Source: Geobacter sp. (GTDB lineage Bacteria > Desulfobacterota > Desulfuromonadia > Geobacterales > DSM-12255). Taken from it: 54,996 nt of DNA. The DNA lies in the NCBI GenBank assembly GCA_016223015.1, contig JACRPV010000017.1, forward strand, positions 1 to 54,996. The letters are read 5' to 3'. A program made the position numbers and the translations under genes. This document shows, piece after piece, positions 8,969-20,100 of the stretch (position 1 is its first letter; every line of letters begins with the position of its first letter). Below the pieces are notes generated by a model. That model was not told the origin of the DNA. It saw nothing but the letters and a program-made list of their open reading frames with translations, and did not search any database.

Positions 8969-10218
8969 CTTGATAGCCCACCTTTTCTGATTTCACTCAA
9001 GAGGTTGCGTGCGCTCAGCTTCACGGCTTCTGTAGAATCCTTTCGTTGTACTTCTCGCGTTACCTCTGGATTTATGTACTCAGTCACCTTTGCTCCTGGA
9101 AGTTGGGGAATGCTCTCGCAAGTTATATCCCCGTCTTGAATTACAGATAGTGCCAGTCTCCCTACTTCTGGCTTCAGTAGTGACATTGTAAACATTCCAC
9201 CTGCTGTGGGTGTAACCTCTACAACCCCCTTATATTCCAATGCTTGATAGTCATTACCGATGGCCGTTGCTGGGCCAACTGTTCCTCCTGCTATTAGCTT
9301 ATTCATCAAAGCGGATATCATTTGGATTCGGCCTCGGTAGTAACTACTTACGGTCATTCCATAAGTTAACGATGCAACTAACGCCTTAGCCAGATCGAGT
9401 GCGTCGTCAGCTATTGAGTTTGTAAATTTTGAGAACGCAGCGGGGCGTGTTACAAAGTAGTTCTTGCCACTTTCATTCCCTACCACGCTGACATCGAACA
9501 TGCCAATAGAGTGCAACCTGGAAAACAACTCCTTTTCTAGTAAGTGTGTAACAGCCGAAAGAGGTAGGCAGCCAGATGCCTGAAGCTTGCTATTTAACTC
9601 AACAAGTAGACGAGACTCTTCTGGTTTAAGGGAACTCAAAACTGCATTTATCTTCTTTGCTTCATCACGCCTGAAAAGGTTACCGTTAAAGATTAATTTC
9701 TCCGTGGAAGATATGTTCTCCGAATCGAAGAAACCAATAGATCCACCAATTTGCAGGGTATTATTTACTTCACTGGTCGATAATTTGTATGTATCTGACA
9801 AATATTCAGCTGCGACTCTGTCAGTTACTGGTGATTCTGAAGCGATTTCGGACACATCTATCACTGCGTCTTCGTATGCTTCATGGTCAGACTCATCGAA
9901 GATCGTGGATGTATGCTCTAATACAGCCTGACCTGTCAGTCCCAGAACCTCAATGCCGCCAGGACTGCGAAGTATCAGTTTTTGTCTTTCAAGTTCAATT
10001 AAGATTGCTGGTGCTTCAGTTTTAGGGCTAATGTGGTTTGCCTTGGCAAGTGCATCCAGTCTTTTAGGCGTTATTTTAGATTGGCGTTCAGCTGAAATGG
10101 CTGATAACAAAGTCCCACACTTACCGGCGAAGCCAATAGCATCGAAATCTTGGTTTGTGGTCGCTTGAATTTTCCGGCCGTGATGTATCAGCCACGCTCC
10201 CTTCGTTTTCTTTTCCAC
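8965..10218 (-). CDS. Uncharacterised protein, translationally coupled to the nuclease-like gene
   Basis: 417 aa intact ORF with no clear family; stop overlaps the 333 aa gene start. Confidence 0.6.
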   Translation of the reverse strand: MEKKTKGAWLIHHGRKIQATTNQDFDAIGFAGKCGTLLSAISAERQSKITPKRLDALAKANHISPKTEAPAILIELERQKLILRSPGGIEVLGLTGQAVLEHTSTIFDESDHEAYEDAVIDVSEIASESPVTDRVAAEYLSDTYKLSTSEVNNTLQIGGSIGFFDSENISSTEKLIFNGNLFRRDEAKKINAVLSSLKPEESRLLVELNSKLQASGCLPLSAVTHLLEKELFSRLHSIGMFDVSVVGNESGKNYFVTRPAAFSKFTNSIADDALDLAKALVASLTYGMTVSSYYRGRIQMISALMNKLIAGGTVGPATAIGNDYQALEYKGVVEVTPTAGGMFTMSLLKPEVGRLALSVIQDGDITCESIPQLPGAKVTEYINPEVTREVQRKDSTEAVKLSARNLLSEIRKGGLSR

Positions 10219-10270
10219 AAATTCTCCTCGACGTTTTATGTAGAATATGAAGCCGTTTGCTGAAGGCGTA

Positions 10271-13075
10271 CTAAGTAACTCTAAACACCTTCATAACCTC
10301 ATCCCCCAGGTGGTTGATAACCTTCACCGCAATCCGCCCGGTCTTTGGTTTATCGAACGGCCGGGAGGTATCACTGTTCAGTGACGCCCATGCGTCTTCG
10401 TTGATCTCTGCTTTGAGGGTAGTCTTCAGTGACTTGTACGGATCGTTTGCCCCGAGGAAGTAGGCATGGCGGACGAAGAAGCTTTCTTCGTTGTAGTCAG
10501 TGTCGATGAACCAGCAGGCTATGCCTTCTGCGCCGTCGCTGCGGACTTCGCCGGTGTTAGGGTGGAAGACGTCCACACCGTTGACCTTGACTTGGATCTG
10601 GCCACCAGCAACATCATTGATGTCGATATCCGGTTCGCCGAAGATGACGAACAGGTTGCCCTTGCCGGTGTTCTTCAGATCGTCAGCCATGTGCAGGTCG
10701 GCGTTCATGCGGGCCTTGAGCACTGGGATGCGGCCGAGTTTGTCGAACTCAGATGAATGGGCGTCGTAGTTAAAGGCGCAGGCAATCAGCACGTCGAAGC
10801 CGGCGTCGCCCGCCTCGCGGGCAGCGGCTACCAGATCAGGACGGGAGACAGTGCCGAACTCGGGGCCGATGAAGATGGCAGCACGCTTCTCAGCGCCAAA
10901 CTCCTCATAACAACCTTCACCACAGACCAGGTCGCCCGGCCAGGGGACGAGGGATGTGAACGTGATCTTGTCTTCCTTGTGGGCTTGCTGAACTCCGGCA
11001 GTCTTGAGGTTTTCCAGTATCATTTGGACAAAGTCCCGCTCCTTGCCGAATCCGTCCTGTTGTTCAGCAATGGTGTCGATCAGTTCGTCGTCAGCTCCTA
11101 CTGTCAATACCCGGTGCGGCGACAGGCTTTCAACGGTGAATGGCCCGGCAACGCGGACTTTTTTCTTATCTTCGTAAGGTTTGTCATAGAGGAATTCGGA
11201 TTCTGCCTTGGCGGCAATAGAGGCATCGATCTCCTTCTGTCGGGCTCAGAACTGATCCCACCAATGAGCATGAAGCTTCTTTGCTGCCTCAGACCAGTTA
11301 GCGTCGGCAGCACGGGGGAGTTCCCACTCTTCCCAAGACTTGTTTAAATCCTGATTGAGTTGCTGCCGCAACGGTTCCAGTTTTACCTGAAAATTCTCCC
11401 AGATGACGTCGATTTCGGCATTGTTGGCGATGGATTTGAGGGTAACGTGCGGTACCCGCTCATAGACAAACCCTTGTCGGATATCGCTACGTGTGGGTTG
11501 GCTGGACGGTATAGATAGAGTAGCTTCAGCCTCCTTCAGTTGACCGTCCTTTGAGTCGGCCAAAAGGTAGTATGAGTAGCGAGCACCCATAATCCGGGCA
11601 CGAGCAAGCGCCAAGGCAACTCGGGAGGTATCGATGGTGATCCAGCGGCGGCCCCATTGCTCGGCGACATAAGCGGAGGTGCCGGAGCCACAAGTGGGAT
11701 CTAAAACTAAGTCACCAGGGTCTGTGGTCATAAGGAAACAACGTTCAATAACTTTTGCACTTGTTTGGACAACATATGTCTTTGCGTCGATGTAGCCAGG
11801 TCTATTTGTGTCAGCCCACAGATTAGTAATTGGTTGAATAGGGAAATCGTCCATAAATCTGACATAACGAATGCTGTTAGTAGAACTTTCAATGCGCCAA
11901 GCTCTAGCTAAACGGTTCATTCCTGAGGCGGACGTCTTCCAATGAGCATTATGGCCGCAGTTAAACTCGCGACTTTCAAAGAAGAATTTTCCGCTGCTGG
12001 TTGCTGTTGAGCCTTGTGATGCTATCCCATCAAGTGAATATGGACGGAGATGTTCACCAGATTCGAGTCGCCTACGAATTTCGGGAACACCGAGATTCTT
12101 GCGACTACCATCTGGAAGTGCAGCACGCGAATGCGCCCATCCACCACCCTCTCGTAACTCTTTCTCCTGAAAGAGCTGACGGTATTTTAAAGTATTCTTT
12201 TTCTTTGCATACCAGATCAAGTAATTGAATATGTTACCCATATCTGAAGATGATTGTCCCCCTGTAGTTACAAATGGAATTAAGCTAATGCGATTTGCAT
12301 CGCCGAACACTTCATCGAGGAGCGATGTTATGAGGTGATAGTTCTCATCGCCAATCTGCACAAATATCGATCCAGAGTCATTCAACAAGTCTCTCGCAAC
12401 CGTCAACCGATCCCGCAAATAAGTTAGATACGAATGAATCCCATCCCTCCAGGTATCCCGAAAAGCTTTGACCTGTTCTGGCTCGCGTGTGATGTGGCCA
12501 GTATTGCCGTCCTTCACATCGCGACTGGTGGTTGACCATTGAAAGTTGGAGTTGAACTTGATGCCGTAAGGCGGGTCAAAATAGATGCACTGCACCTTGC
12601 CCCGCAGTCCCTCCCGCTCCGCCAGTGACGCCATAACTTGCAGGCTATCGCCCAGAATCATCCGGTTGGCCCAGTGGGCATCGTGCTGGTAAAACTCGGT
12701 CTTGGCGCTTTCATTTGGGAGGCCATTGAAATCGGCAAAGAGATCGAACTGTGACTCGGTCGCTTTCGCATCGGCCTGGGTGCGGCGCAGCAGATCATCT
12801 ATAAGCACCTTGGGGTGGACCTTTTCCTGGATGTAGAGCGGAGGTGCTTGCACCACCAAGTCTGACCAATCCTGCTCATCCTTGCCGCGCCAGACCAGTT
12901 GCGGGTCCAGGTCACGGTTACGCCGCTCATAGGCAATTCGCACCGGGCTTTTATCAGCATCGTGCATAAGCGACTGATGCTCGGCAGTGGGGATGTTTTT
13001 TCTGGTTGCCTCGTCGTGGGTGAGTGTTTCGACGGCTATCTTTGTTGGTGCTTTTGCCATATTCTTTATCCTCAC
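10271..13075 (-). pseudogene. Type III-like site-specific DNA (adenine) methyltransferase (Mod), interrupted by in-frame TGA at 11246-11248
   Basis: 609 aa ORF with YFDPPYGIKFNSNFQ and LVLDPTCGSGTSAYVAEQWGRRW; after the TGA the same frame stays open to 10271 with a typical Mod C-terminus (ARQKEIDASIAAKAESEFLYDKPYEDKKKVRVAGPFTVESLSPHRV...KVFRVT). Confidence 0.85.
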
Positions 13076-13083
13076 GCTGCCGG

Positions 13084-16000
13084 TCAGGCAGTTACAATTT
13101 CGATCATTTTATTGAATTCAGCTTCAACCCTGGCTTCAAAGTCAACCTCGATCTGGTAAACCTCGGTGAACTCGGCAAAGGCCCAGCGGCCATAGCTCTT
13201 CACGTTGTTTACCCCCGGCACCCAGTAGACATCCATGGTGGATTTCTTCTCCTTGGCGTCCTCCCGGCGATAACCCTTTATCTCGACGATCAAGTTCAGC
13301 AGATCGTCCTCGCCTTTGCCATCATCGACCTTCACAATGAAGTCGGGCAGGTAGCGGCGGGTTTCTGAGCCATAACGGTATGGCACTTCCAGACCCAGGT
13401 TGTGGTTCTTGACATAGGCTGTGACTTTGGGATGCGCCTCTGCCACGCGGCAGAACTCGGCTTCCCAGTCGCTGTCGAGGATGACCCAGTTGATCTGGCA
13501 ACGACGGGCATCGGTCTCCCAGCGATCCTTCTTGGAGGTGTTGAAACTCACATGGCAGGTAGAGCCGGTCGGGTTGTACGGGTCGAGCACTGCCTTTATG
13601 GGACGCTTGCCGAGTTCCGAGCGGGTGATGCCGGCGGTAATCCGTTCACAGGCCATGTCCGCAAGTTCCTGGTACATGAGCTGCGCCGGGTATGTCTCAC
13701 CTTTGCAGACCAGGCAGCTATCGAGCCACTCCTTGGTGATCCGTTTGAGCTGGCCAAAGAGATGGAGTTTGGCATCCTCGCCGGGGTCACGCCACTTGGT
13801 GTAGAGCAGGCGCTGGGTGACATGGAACAGAAGGGTTGAGCGGCGCATATCCCCCAGGTGTGCAAGACTGAGATCAACCCCTTCACCGATAATGCCTGAG
13901 TTTCTGGTGATGGACGGGCCGACCAGATCGGGAGACAGCTCCAGTATTGAATCTTCATTAAACACTGCGGTCAGTCGCTCCTCGGGCAGCTCTACCCGGT
14001 AACCGGCAACGCGTGGGAACTGGATTTCGAGCGGGTCACGCTCCGGACGGACAGCCTTAACATGAATGGTTTCACGGGGCGGTTGTGGCGCGGCCACCAC
14101 CGGTTTGGCAGTGAAGTCGAAGGGAATGCCCAGCACGTCGGCATACTCGACATTGAAGAGACCATCTTCATTCAGTTCGTAGGACTGGCGACGCAAGGCA
14201 CGGCCAATGACCTGCTCGCACAGCAGCTGGGTACCAAAAGCACGCACCCCGAGCACATGGGTAACGGTGTTGGTGTCCCACCCTTCGGTAAGCATGGAGA
14301 CCGAGACCACGCAGCGGATCGATTCACCCAGGCGATCCTTCTTGCCGACTGTGTTCATGACCTCGCGCAACAACTCTTGATCGGTAAGGTTTTCGGCCTG
14401 GCGGCGGTCGCCGGTACGCTCGATGATTTCTCGACGGAAGCGGTCGATCTCGTCAGCAGCCATTTTGCGGAAATTATCATCCAGGGCATCGCCGGATTCC
14501 AGTTGCTCACTGTCGATCAGCAGGGTACGGGGGCGGGCAATCTGATTGCCATGGTCATCGAAGTTGCGGAACAGAGCCAGACGGCCATTTTCCAACGTCG
14601 TGGAGCCGTCATCGTTCTCCCGCTGAAAACCGGAGATGTAGTCATACACCAGCTTGGAGGTGGAGGTGTTGTTACAGACAACGATAAAGCAAGGCGGGAC
14701 ATTGATTTTGTATTCCAGCCAGAGGTTGAACGTTTTTTCGTAATGGCCATAAAGTGCTTCAAGGGCAGTCTGGAGACGGACAGGCAGACTGAGAGGATCA
14801 AGATCCTTTGCCTTGCCCCGGCCTTTCTTAGGCATATCCTTGCGAATATGTTCCCACAAATTGCGGAACATTGGCATTTCATCGCCCGGCAGGTTCTGCG
14901 CCACCGGAACGCGAGGAAGTTTGACGATGCCGCATTCGATGGCATCCATGAGCGAAAAGTCACACATGGTCCAGGGGAACAGGGTGCCTTCGGCATAGCC
15001 CGAGCCACTCAGGAAAAACGGCGTTGCCGATAGGTCGATAACCCGATTAAGTCCCAGCTTGCGGTTGACGATTTCCAGGCCGGTAATCCAGAGGCGGGCA
15101 GCCTCGTTGTTTTTCTCCGCTTCCTTCCTGTCGTCGCCGGTCAGATCGTCATCATCGTCATGATTTGGCTTTTCGCGGTAACAGTGATGCGCCTCGTCAT
15201 TGAGTACCAGGACGTTCTTCAATCCCATCAGGTCAGGCATGACCCGCTGCAACATCTGTCCTTCGGTCTCCAGCGTGTTGAGTTCCTCGCCACCACGCCC
15301 CTGGAGCAGCAGTCGGCCACCTTTGGACAGCTCTAGCCGCTCACGCAGTTTGAAGGCATGGTAATTGGTGATGACGATCTTGGCCCGATCGAGGTCATCC
15401 AGCATGTCGCTGGGGACAATTTCGCGACTCTGGTAATAGCTGTCCGGATCGTTGGGTTGCAATACGCGCAGACGGTCTTTTATGGTCAGGCCGGGAGCGA
15501 CGATGAGAAACCCGCGGGTAAACCGTTTGCTGGTGGGGCGACGCACCGCATTGATTGTCTGCCAGGCAATCAACATCGCCATGACCGTAGTTTTACCGGC
15601 ACCGGTAGCCAGCTTAAGCGCTAGACGCATCAACTCGGGGTTGGCGTCATTGTTGGCGTTAGAAATATGCTCAAGAAAACCTTCACCAGTCTTGCCCATC
15701 TGCGGAGCAACTTCGGTCAACCAGATTGCCGTTTCGATGGCCTCCACTTGACAGAAGAACGGGCGGACGCCATTGAACTGGTGATGACGCCAGTGTTGCA
15801 GCAGTCTGGCGGTCTCCGGCGTAACCTTCCAATCATTCGGGTTCGGGATAGTGCGCCACTTGTCTACCTGGATTCGCAGGGCATTGATAATCGAGGTTGG
15901 ATCGTATTGCTGCTGCTGAGTGGAAAGACCTACGCCGTCGTCAAAGAGCAGATTCTGCTGGTCGGCTGCCGTGCCTTTGCGTTTTTTAGGTTTGGGAATC

Positions 16001-16137
16001 GGTGTGATGAACTCGGCGCGACGACGCTTTTCGAGAATCTGCTGAGTTGGTTGGCCCGAAGGATCAAGCTCCCAGTGACGGGCAGGGTATTCGTATGGAG
16101 AGTTGAGGATTGGCTGCTCGAAAAAACGATTATCCAT
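13084..16137 (-). CDS. Type III-like restriction enzyme Res subunit (DEAH helicase + nuclease; BPTD_3080-like)
   Basis: 1017 aa; LKLATGAGKTTVMAMLIAWQ, VLNDEAHHCY, VSMLTEGWDTNTVTHVLGVRAFGTQLLCEQVIGRALRR, C-terminal YLPDFIVKVDD..NLIVEIKGYR. Confidence 0.9.
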   Translation of the reverse strand: MDNRFFEQPILNSPYEYPARHWELDPSGQPTQQILEKRRRAEFITPIPKPKKRKGTAADQQNLLFDDGVGLSTQQQQYDPTSIINALRIQVDKWRTIPNPNDWKVTPETARLLQHWRHHQFNGVRPFFCQVEAIETAIWLTEVAPQMGKTGEGFLEHISNANNDANPELMRLALKLATGAGKTTVMAMLIAWQTINAVRRPTSKRFTRGFLIVAPGLTIKDRLRVLQPNDPDSYYQSREIVPSDMLDDLDRAKIVITNYHAFKLRERLELSKGGRLLLQGRGGEELNTLETEGQMLQRVMPDLMGLKNVLVLNDEAHHCYREKPNHDDDDDLTGDDRKEAEKNNEAARLWITGLEIVNRKLGLNRVIDLSATPFFLSGSGYAEGTLFPWTMCDFSLMDAIECGIVKLPRVPVAQNLPGDEMPMFRNLWEHIRKDMPKKGRGKAKDLDPLSLPVRLQTALEALYGHYEKTFNLWLEYKINVPPCFIVVCNNTSTSKLVYDYISGFQRENDDGSTTLENGRLALFRNFDDHGNQIARPRTLLIDSEQLESGDALDDNFRKMAADEIDRFRREIIERTGDRRQAENLTDQELLREVMNTVGKKDRLGESIRCVVSVSMLTEGWDTNTVTHVLGVRAFGTQLLCEQVIGRALRRQSYELNEDGLFNVEYADVLGIPFDFTAKPVVAAPQPPRETIHVKAVRPERDPLEIQFPRVAGYRVELPEERLTAVFNEDSILELSPDLVGPSITRNSGIIGEGVDLSLAHLGDMRRSTLLFHVTQRLLYTKWRDPGEDAKLHLFGQLKRITKEWLDSCLVCKGETYPAQLMYQELADMACERITAGITRSELGKRPIKAVLDPYNPTGSTCHVSFNTSKKDRWETDARRCQINWVILDSDWEAEFCRVAEAHPKVTAYVKNHNLGLEVPYRYGSETRRYLPDFIVKVDDGKGEDDLLNLIVEIKGYRREDAKEKKSTMDVYWVPGVNNVKSYGRWAFAEFTEVYQIEVDFEARVEAEFNKMIEIVTA

Positions 16138-16168
16138 AGTTAGTTTATCTCCGGATACTATTGAAAAG

Positions 16169-16208
16169 AAAAGCCGCCCGTCAGCACTTAGCAGACAATG
16201 CGGCTTTT
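16169..16208 (-). terminator. Candidate terminator/attenuator hairpin upstream of the defence operon
   Basis: AAAAGCCGC...GCGGCTTTT 9-bp perfect stem followed on the - strand by T-rich CTTTTC. Confidence 0.5.
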
Positions 16209-16505
16209 AGTTTCACCGATATTTCTGAAGGGCACAGAGCCCATTGTCTCACCCTCCATAAATGCATGAAATTACGCCACGTTAATACAACTTTTCGCCT
16301 CGAATGTCAATTGATCTGAAAAAGTGATAAATCGGATTCAAAATTTCCGGGCAAACAGCACCCAGTCCGTTCAGGACAGAGTGCTGCAACACTCTGTAAT
16401 AATTGTATATTGAGTCCATTTTGAGTTGACAATTGAATTTAAGCTGGTCAAACTACCTATTAAAATCCAATCGAAGTCAGACCGCTAAAGAAAGGAGGGG
16501 ATGCG

Positions 16506-16871
16506 ATGGTAAGAAAGTCAGGTGCATTCGTGATATCAACTGTTGGAACAGTTCTCCCCTGCCTTCTTGCGGGAGCGATAGTGGGGTTATTCTTCATACC
16601 GTCTTTTTGGTACTGGACACTTGGTATTGCTGTATTGGCTCTATGTTACGTAATCCTTGATCGTGTTCACCTACGTCTTTATCTAGGATCGTTGAAAGGT
16701 CTTTCAACTTGGCCGCTCCTGAAATATGGGTACGCTGCCCCAGAATTGAGGCCGACAATGTCGGCTGCGGAATATGAGTGGTATATGAACTGGATTATCT
16801 ATAGCACTCCGTTTCGATTATTCCGTGATCGTCGCAGAAGAAACGACACTTCCTCCTTTCATCACTGGTGA
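16506..16871 (+). CDS. Hypothetical small membrane protein
   Basis: 121 aa with two hydrophobic segments; preceded by AGGAGGGG. Confidence 0.5.
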   Translation: MVRKSGAFVISTVGTVLPCLLAGAIVGLFFIPSFWYWTLGIAVLALCYVILDRVHLRLYLGSLKGLSTWPLLKYGYAAPELRPTMSAAEYEWYMNWIIYSTPFRLFRDRRRRNDTSSFHHW

Positions 16872-17176
16872 GGCCGAGCATACTCCCAAGCCCCCTTCAA
16901 TTTCAGGATCTCGTCACGGCTGATTTCAATGCAGCTATGATAAGGTGCAACAAGAGCATAGGGATCGGATTTGTAGAAGTGCACATTTGTACCTTCTGCT
17001 TGCTCAAGGTGTTCGAGAGCCTCAGCTGGTATCGGTATTTGCACACCTGAAACACGAAGTTCAACGCCGTACTCTGTTAGATCAAAAACCACTTTATCCA
17101 TCTGTCCAGACGGTACATTCCCGTTTCCCATAATGGCAATGATCCCGTCAGAAACGAATAGTATCTTTTCAATCAC
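16862..17176 (-). CDS. Hypothetical protein
   Basis: 104 aa ORF immediately downstream of traG; overlaps the 3' end of a convergent gene. Confidence 0.5.
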   Translation of the reverse strand: MIEKILFVSDGIIAIMGNGNVPSGQMDKVVFDLTEYGVELRVSGVQIPIPAEALEHLEQAEGTNVHFYKSDPYALVAPYHSCIEISRDEILKLKGAWEYARPHQ

Positions 17177-17179
17177 ACA

Positions 17180-20100
17180 TTACCTCCTTGTGCCTCGTGG
17201 CTGTGGCCCACCGCCTCTAGGGAGTGGCGAGGCTTTGCTCTGGTGTTGGAGAATTTTGCTGGTTCTTTGCATTTGCTGTTGTACATTTCGAGCTTGCTGC
17301 TCCGCGGTATGTGCTATCTCACGTTCTGCCGCGCTTGCAGCAGCATTTGCTGCTTCCTCTCGCTTTGTTACTGCAGCTTTATATGGGCCAACAGTCTTCG
17401 CAACATCCCCAACTATTCCAGCTGTCTCATGTAGAGCACCCTGGCCAACGGCAATCGTAGTGGCTGCCGCACCGGCATCAATCGAACGGCCATCCTTGAA
17501 TTCCTGTGAAGCCGCACTACCCGCCAGGTTCTGCCGCGATTCGACCCTTGTTCCGACCACCTGCGAACTCGAATAATCCGCCTTGACCCCGCCATCAGCA
17601 CGAACACTCCCGGTAATCCCACCACCAGATCTCGTACTGACCACCGCCGCCCCTTGCTGTGACATCTGCACAAACTGATCTTCGGTAATCTCGGAGCGCT
17701 GCCCGGCAATCAGATTCCCGCTCTTGTCCATCTTCCCCTGCACCTGGGAATAATGCAGGTTGCCTTCCTTGTCCTTGGCGTACATGAGGACGTTACCATC
17801 AAGCCCGCTGGAGAATGATCCGCCAACCACCTCCATCTTGCCGGTCTTATCGTTTTTGGCGTAATACCAATCACCATTGACCATCATTTGCTTGCCGCCC
17901 GCCTGGATCATGTAGCTACCGGACTTCCGTGAGACATTCAGGGCCTGATTCTCGTAGCCAGTCTTGATGAAATCACCGACCGTCTTACGCATCCCCTTGT
18001 CAGTAGTCGACACATTCCGATCCAGACGCTCGATATCAGTCCCGGTTCTGCTCTGACCGAGATCAAACTTCTGCACCCGGCCACCCTGGTCAATGGCAAA
18101 CGAGGCAAGGTTACCGTTCCGGTCGTAATCAGCCTTGTAGTCAAAGGCCTGACCAGACAGTTTGGCGACATGGGCAGCAGCACTCTGGAATCCGGCAGAG
18201 CGGAGCTGCTTCTGCAGTTCGAGTGCCTGTCCCTTGTCACCTTTGGCAACGGTGCCGGAATCGGACGAATTGACGATTCCGCCATCCATACCGACATTGA
18301 CAGCACTCTTGCCGTCAGCTGTCGTGAAGTTGATATTCTGTCCCTCCATCGCCTTTTGCATCTCAGCAAAGCCCCGTTCGGTCAGGTGACCGTCCTGGTA
18401 CATCTCCGGATCGTTCTGGAGTTGAGGAGCAATTCTACCGACCATCTGATCCGCTGCCGCGTGAACCAGCTGATTGCGGGCAATCCTCCCTGAAACATCA
18501 TTGCTGGTGAGCTGTTGGTAGTTGTCGTAACCACCGCCGGCGTAGATGCCCTGGATCTTGCCCCCGGTCTCCGTTGCTACGACACGGCCAGCTTCAATAC
18601 CTGCGGCTACCGGGCCTCCCATTTGATCTGAGAGTCCGGTTACCTCTGAGGCATGCTTGCCCTGCTGGAACAGCGCATTCATCTGCATGAGCTGTCCGGA
18701 AGAGATCCCGTAGGTATCGGCGATCTTGTTCACCGCATCGGCATTGGCAAAATCCCCCAGGGCGGTAACCTCAGAGCGCATGGCGTTGAACTCCCGCCAG
18801 TTCCCATTGAAGCCGAGAGACCTGGCTGCAGCGTAGGCTCCCATCTCTCCCTGCAGCTGACCTACGTTCTTGTCCATGTTGGCGGTCAGGAACCCGGCGT
18901 AGTTTTCACCGGCGCCAAAAACATTTGCCAAGGCTCGGTCATTGGCGACTCCCATGTTCGCGAAAGACTGAGTATCGCCGCCATAGCTGCCGGAAACCAC
19001 ATCCTTGGTCGCAGCAGACTTGTCGAGTCCCAGCCGGCCATCGAACGATTTTAATTCATACGAAGATGACAGGCCACTTTCCCGCATGGCCCTGCCGCTG
19101 CCGCCAAAACCAATGGATCTGCCCAGTTCGCTGTCAGCCGATATCCGGCTCGAAAACTCCATGCCGAAGTCCCGGATCATGTCACTGGAAGCAGTCGTCT
19201 TGCCTGACATACCGACCAATGACTGCGCCTGCCTGGCCTGGAAACTATGCTCGTTGCTCCAGGCCTGGGTCGGCATGGCTGTAACATTGCGCTGCATGGC
19301 CGAAGCTCTACCGGAAGGATCTTCAACTTCATGTGTAGCACGATTGCCTGCGGACTGAACCTGGCTGACCATCCCCCCGGCCATCATTGCCATGGCATGA
19401 CCACCGAACTTAATCAGCATCCCGGTGATGACCGTTGCCAGCATCATCCCGCTCATCCGGAGTGTGCCGAACATGCCGAGGATCTTCACGGTTTGATCCG
19501 GGAAGAAGTAGAGGGCATCCATGCCAAGCTTGTTCTGCCGGACCATCTCATAGGCCCGATTGGCATAGTCCACGGCAAACTGGTGGACGATGGCATCGGT
19601 AACTCCCCAGGCGGTCAACCAGATGAAGAAGCCGGCGATGATCCCGACGGCCTTGCCGATCAGCGGCGTTGGAATGAACAGTGCCAGGAACGGCAGCAGA
19701 CCGACGGCGATAGCGGTAAGCGCCGCCTTCAGGATCGGCAACCACTCGTTGGCAGACTTCATGGCACCGGAGGCATTGAGCAGGAACTGGTAGTTGGTGG
19801 CACCGGCAGCGTTACCGCTGCGGAAGATCTCCTCCAACCGCTGGGAGACGTAGGCCTGCTTCAGGAAATCGTCAATGCTCGCCGCTCCAAGGCCGGTGCC
19901 GGAATTGACGTTATTCAGCACCGTCTTGCACTGGACCATGGCAGCGGCATCGGTCACGTCATAGCCGAGATTGGCGCAGACAGATTCGATGTTCTTCCCC
20001 AGATTGGCCGGGGTGAGCGTCGCTTTGATGCTGGCCCAGGAATCGGTACAGGTGAGAGCTTGCCCTTGCGGATTGGCGGCATCATAATAGACCGTCCAGA

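Noticed and set aside
11246-11248. Selenocysteine interpretation of the in-frame TGA in mod
   Set aside because: No stem-loop resembling a SECIS was evident immediately downstream and DNA methyltransferases are not known selenoproteins; nonsense mutation or sequence error is simpler.
14062-15033. 323-aa + strand ORF opposite res
   Set aside because: Shadow ORF antisense to conserved helicase motifs of the Res subunit.
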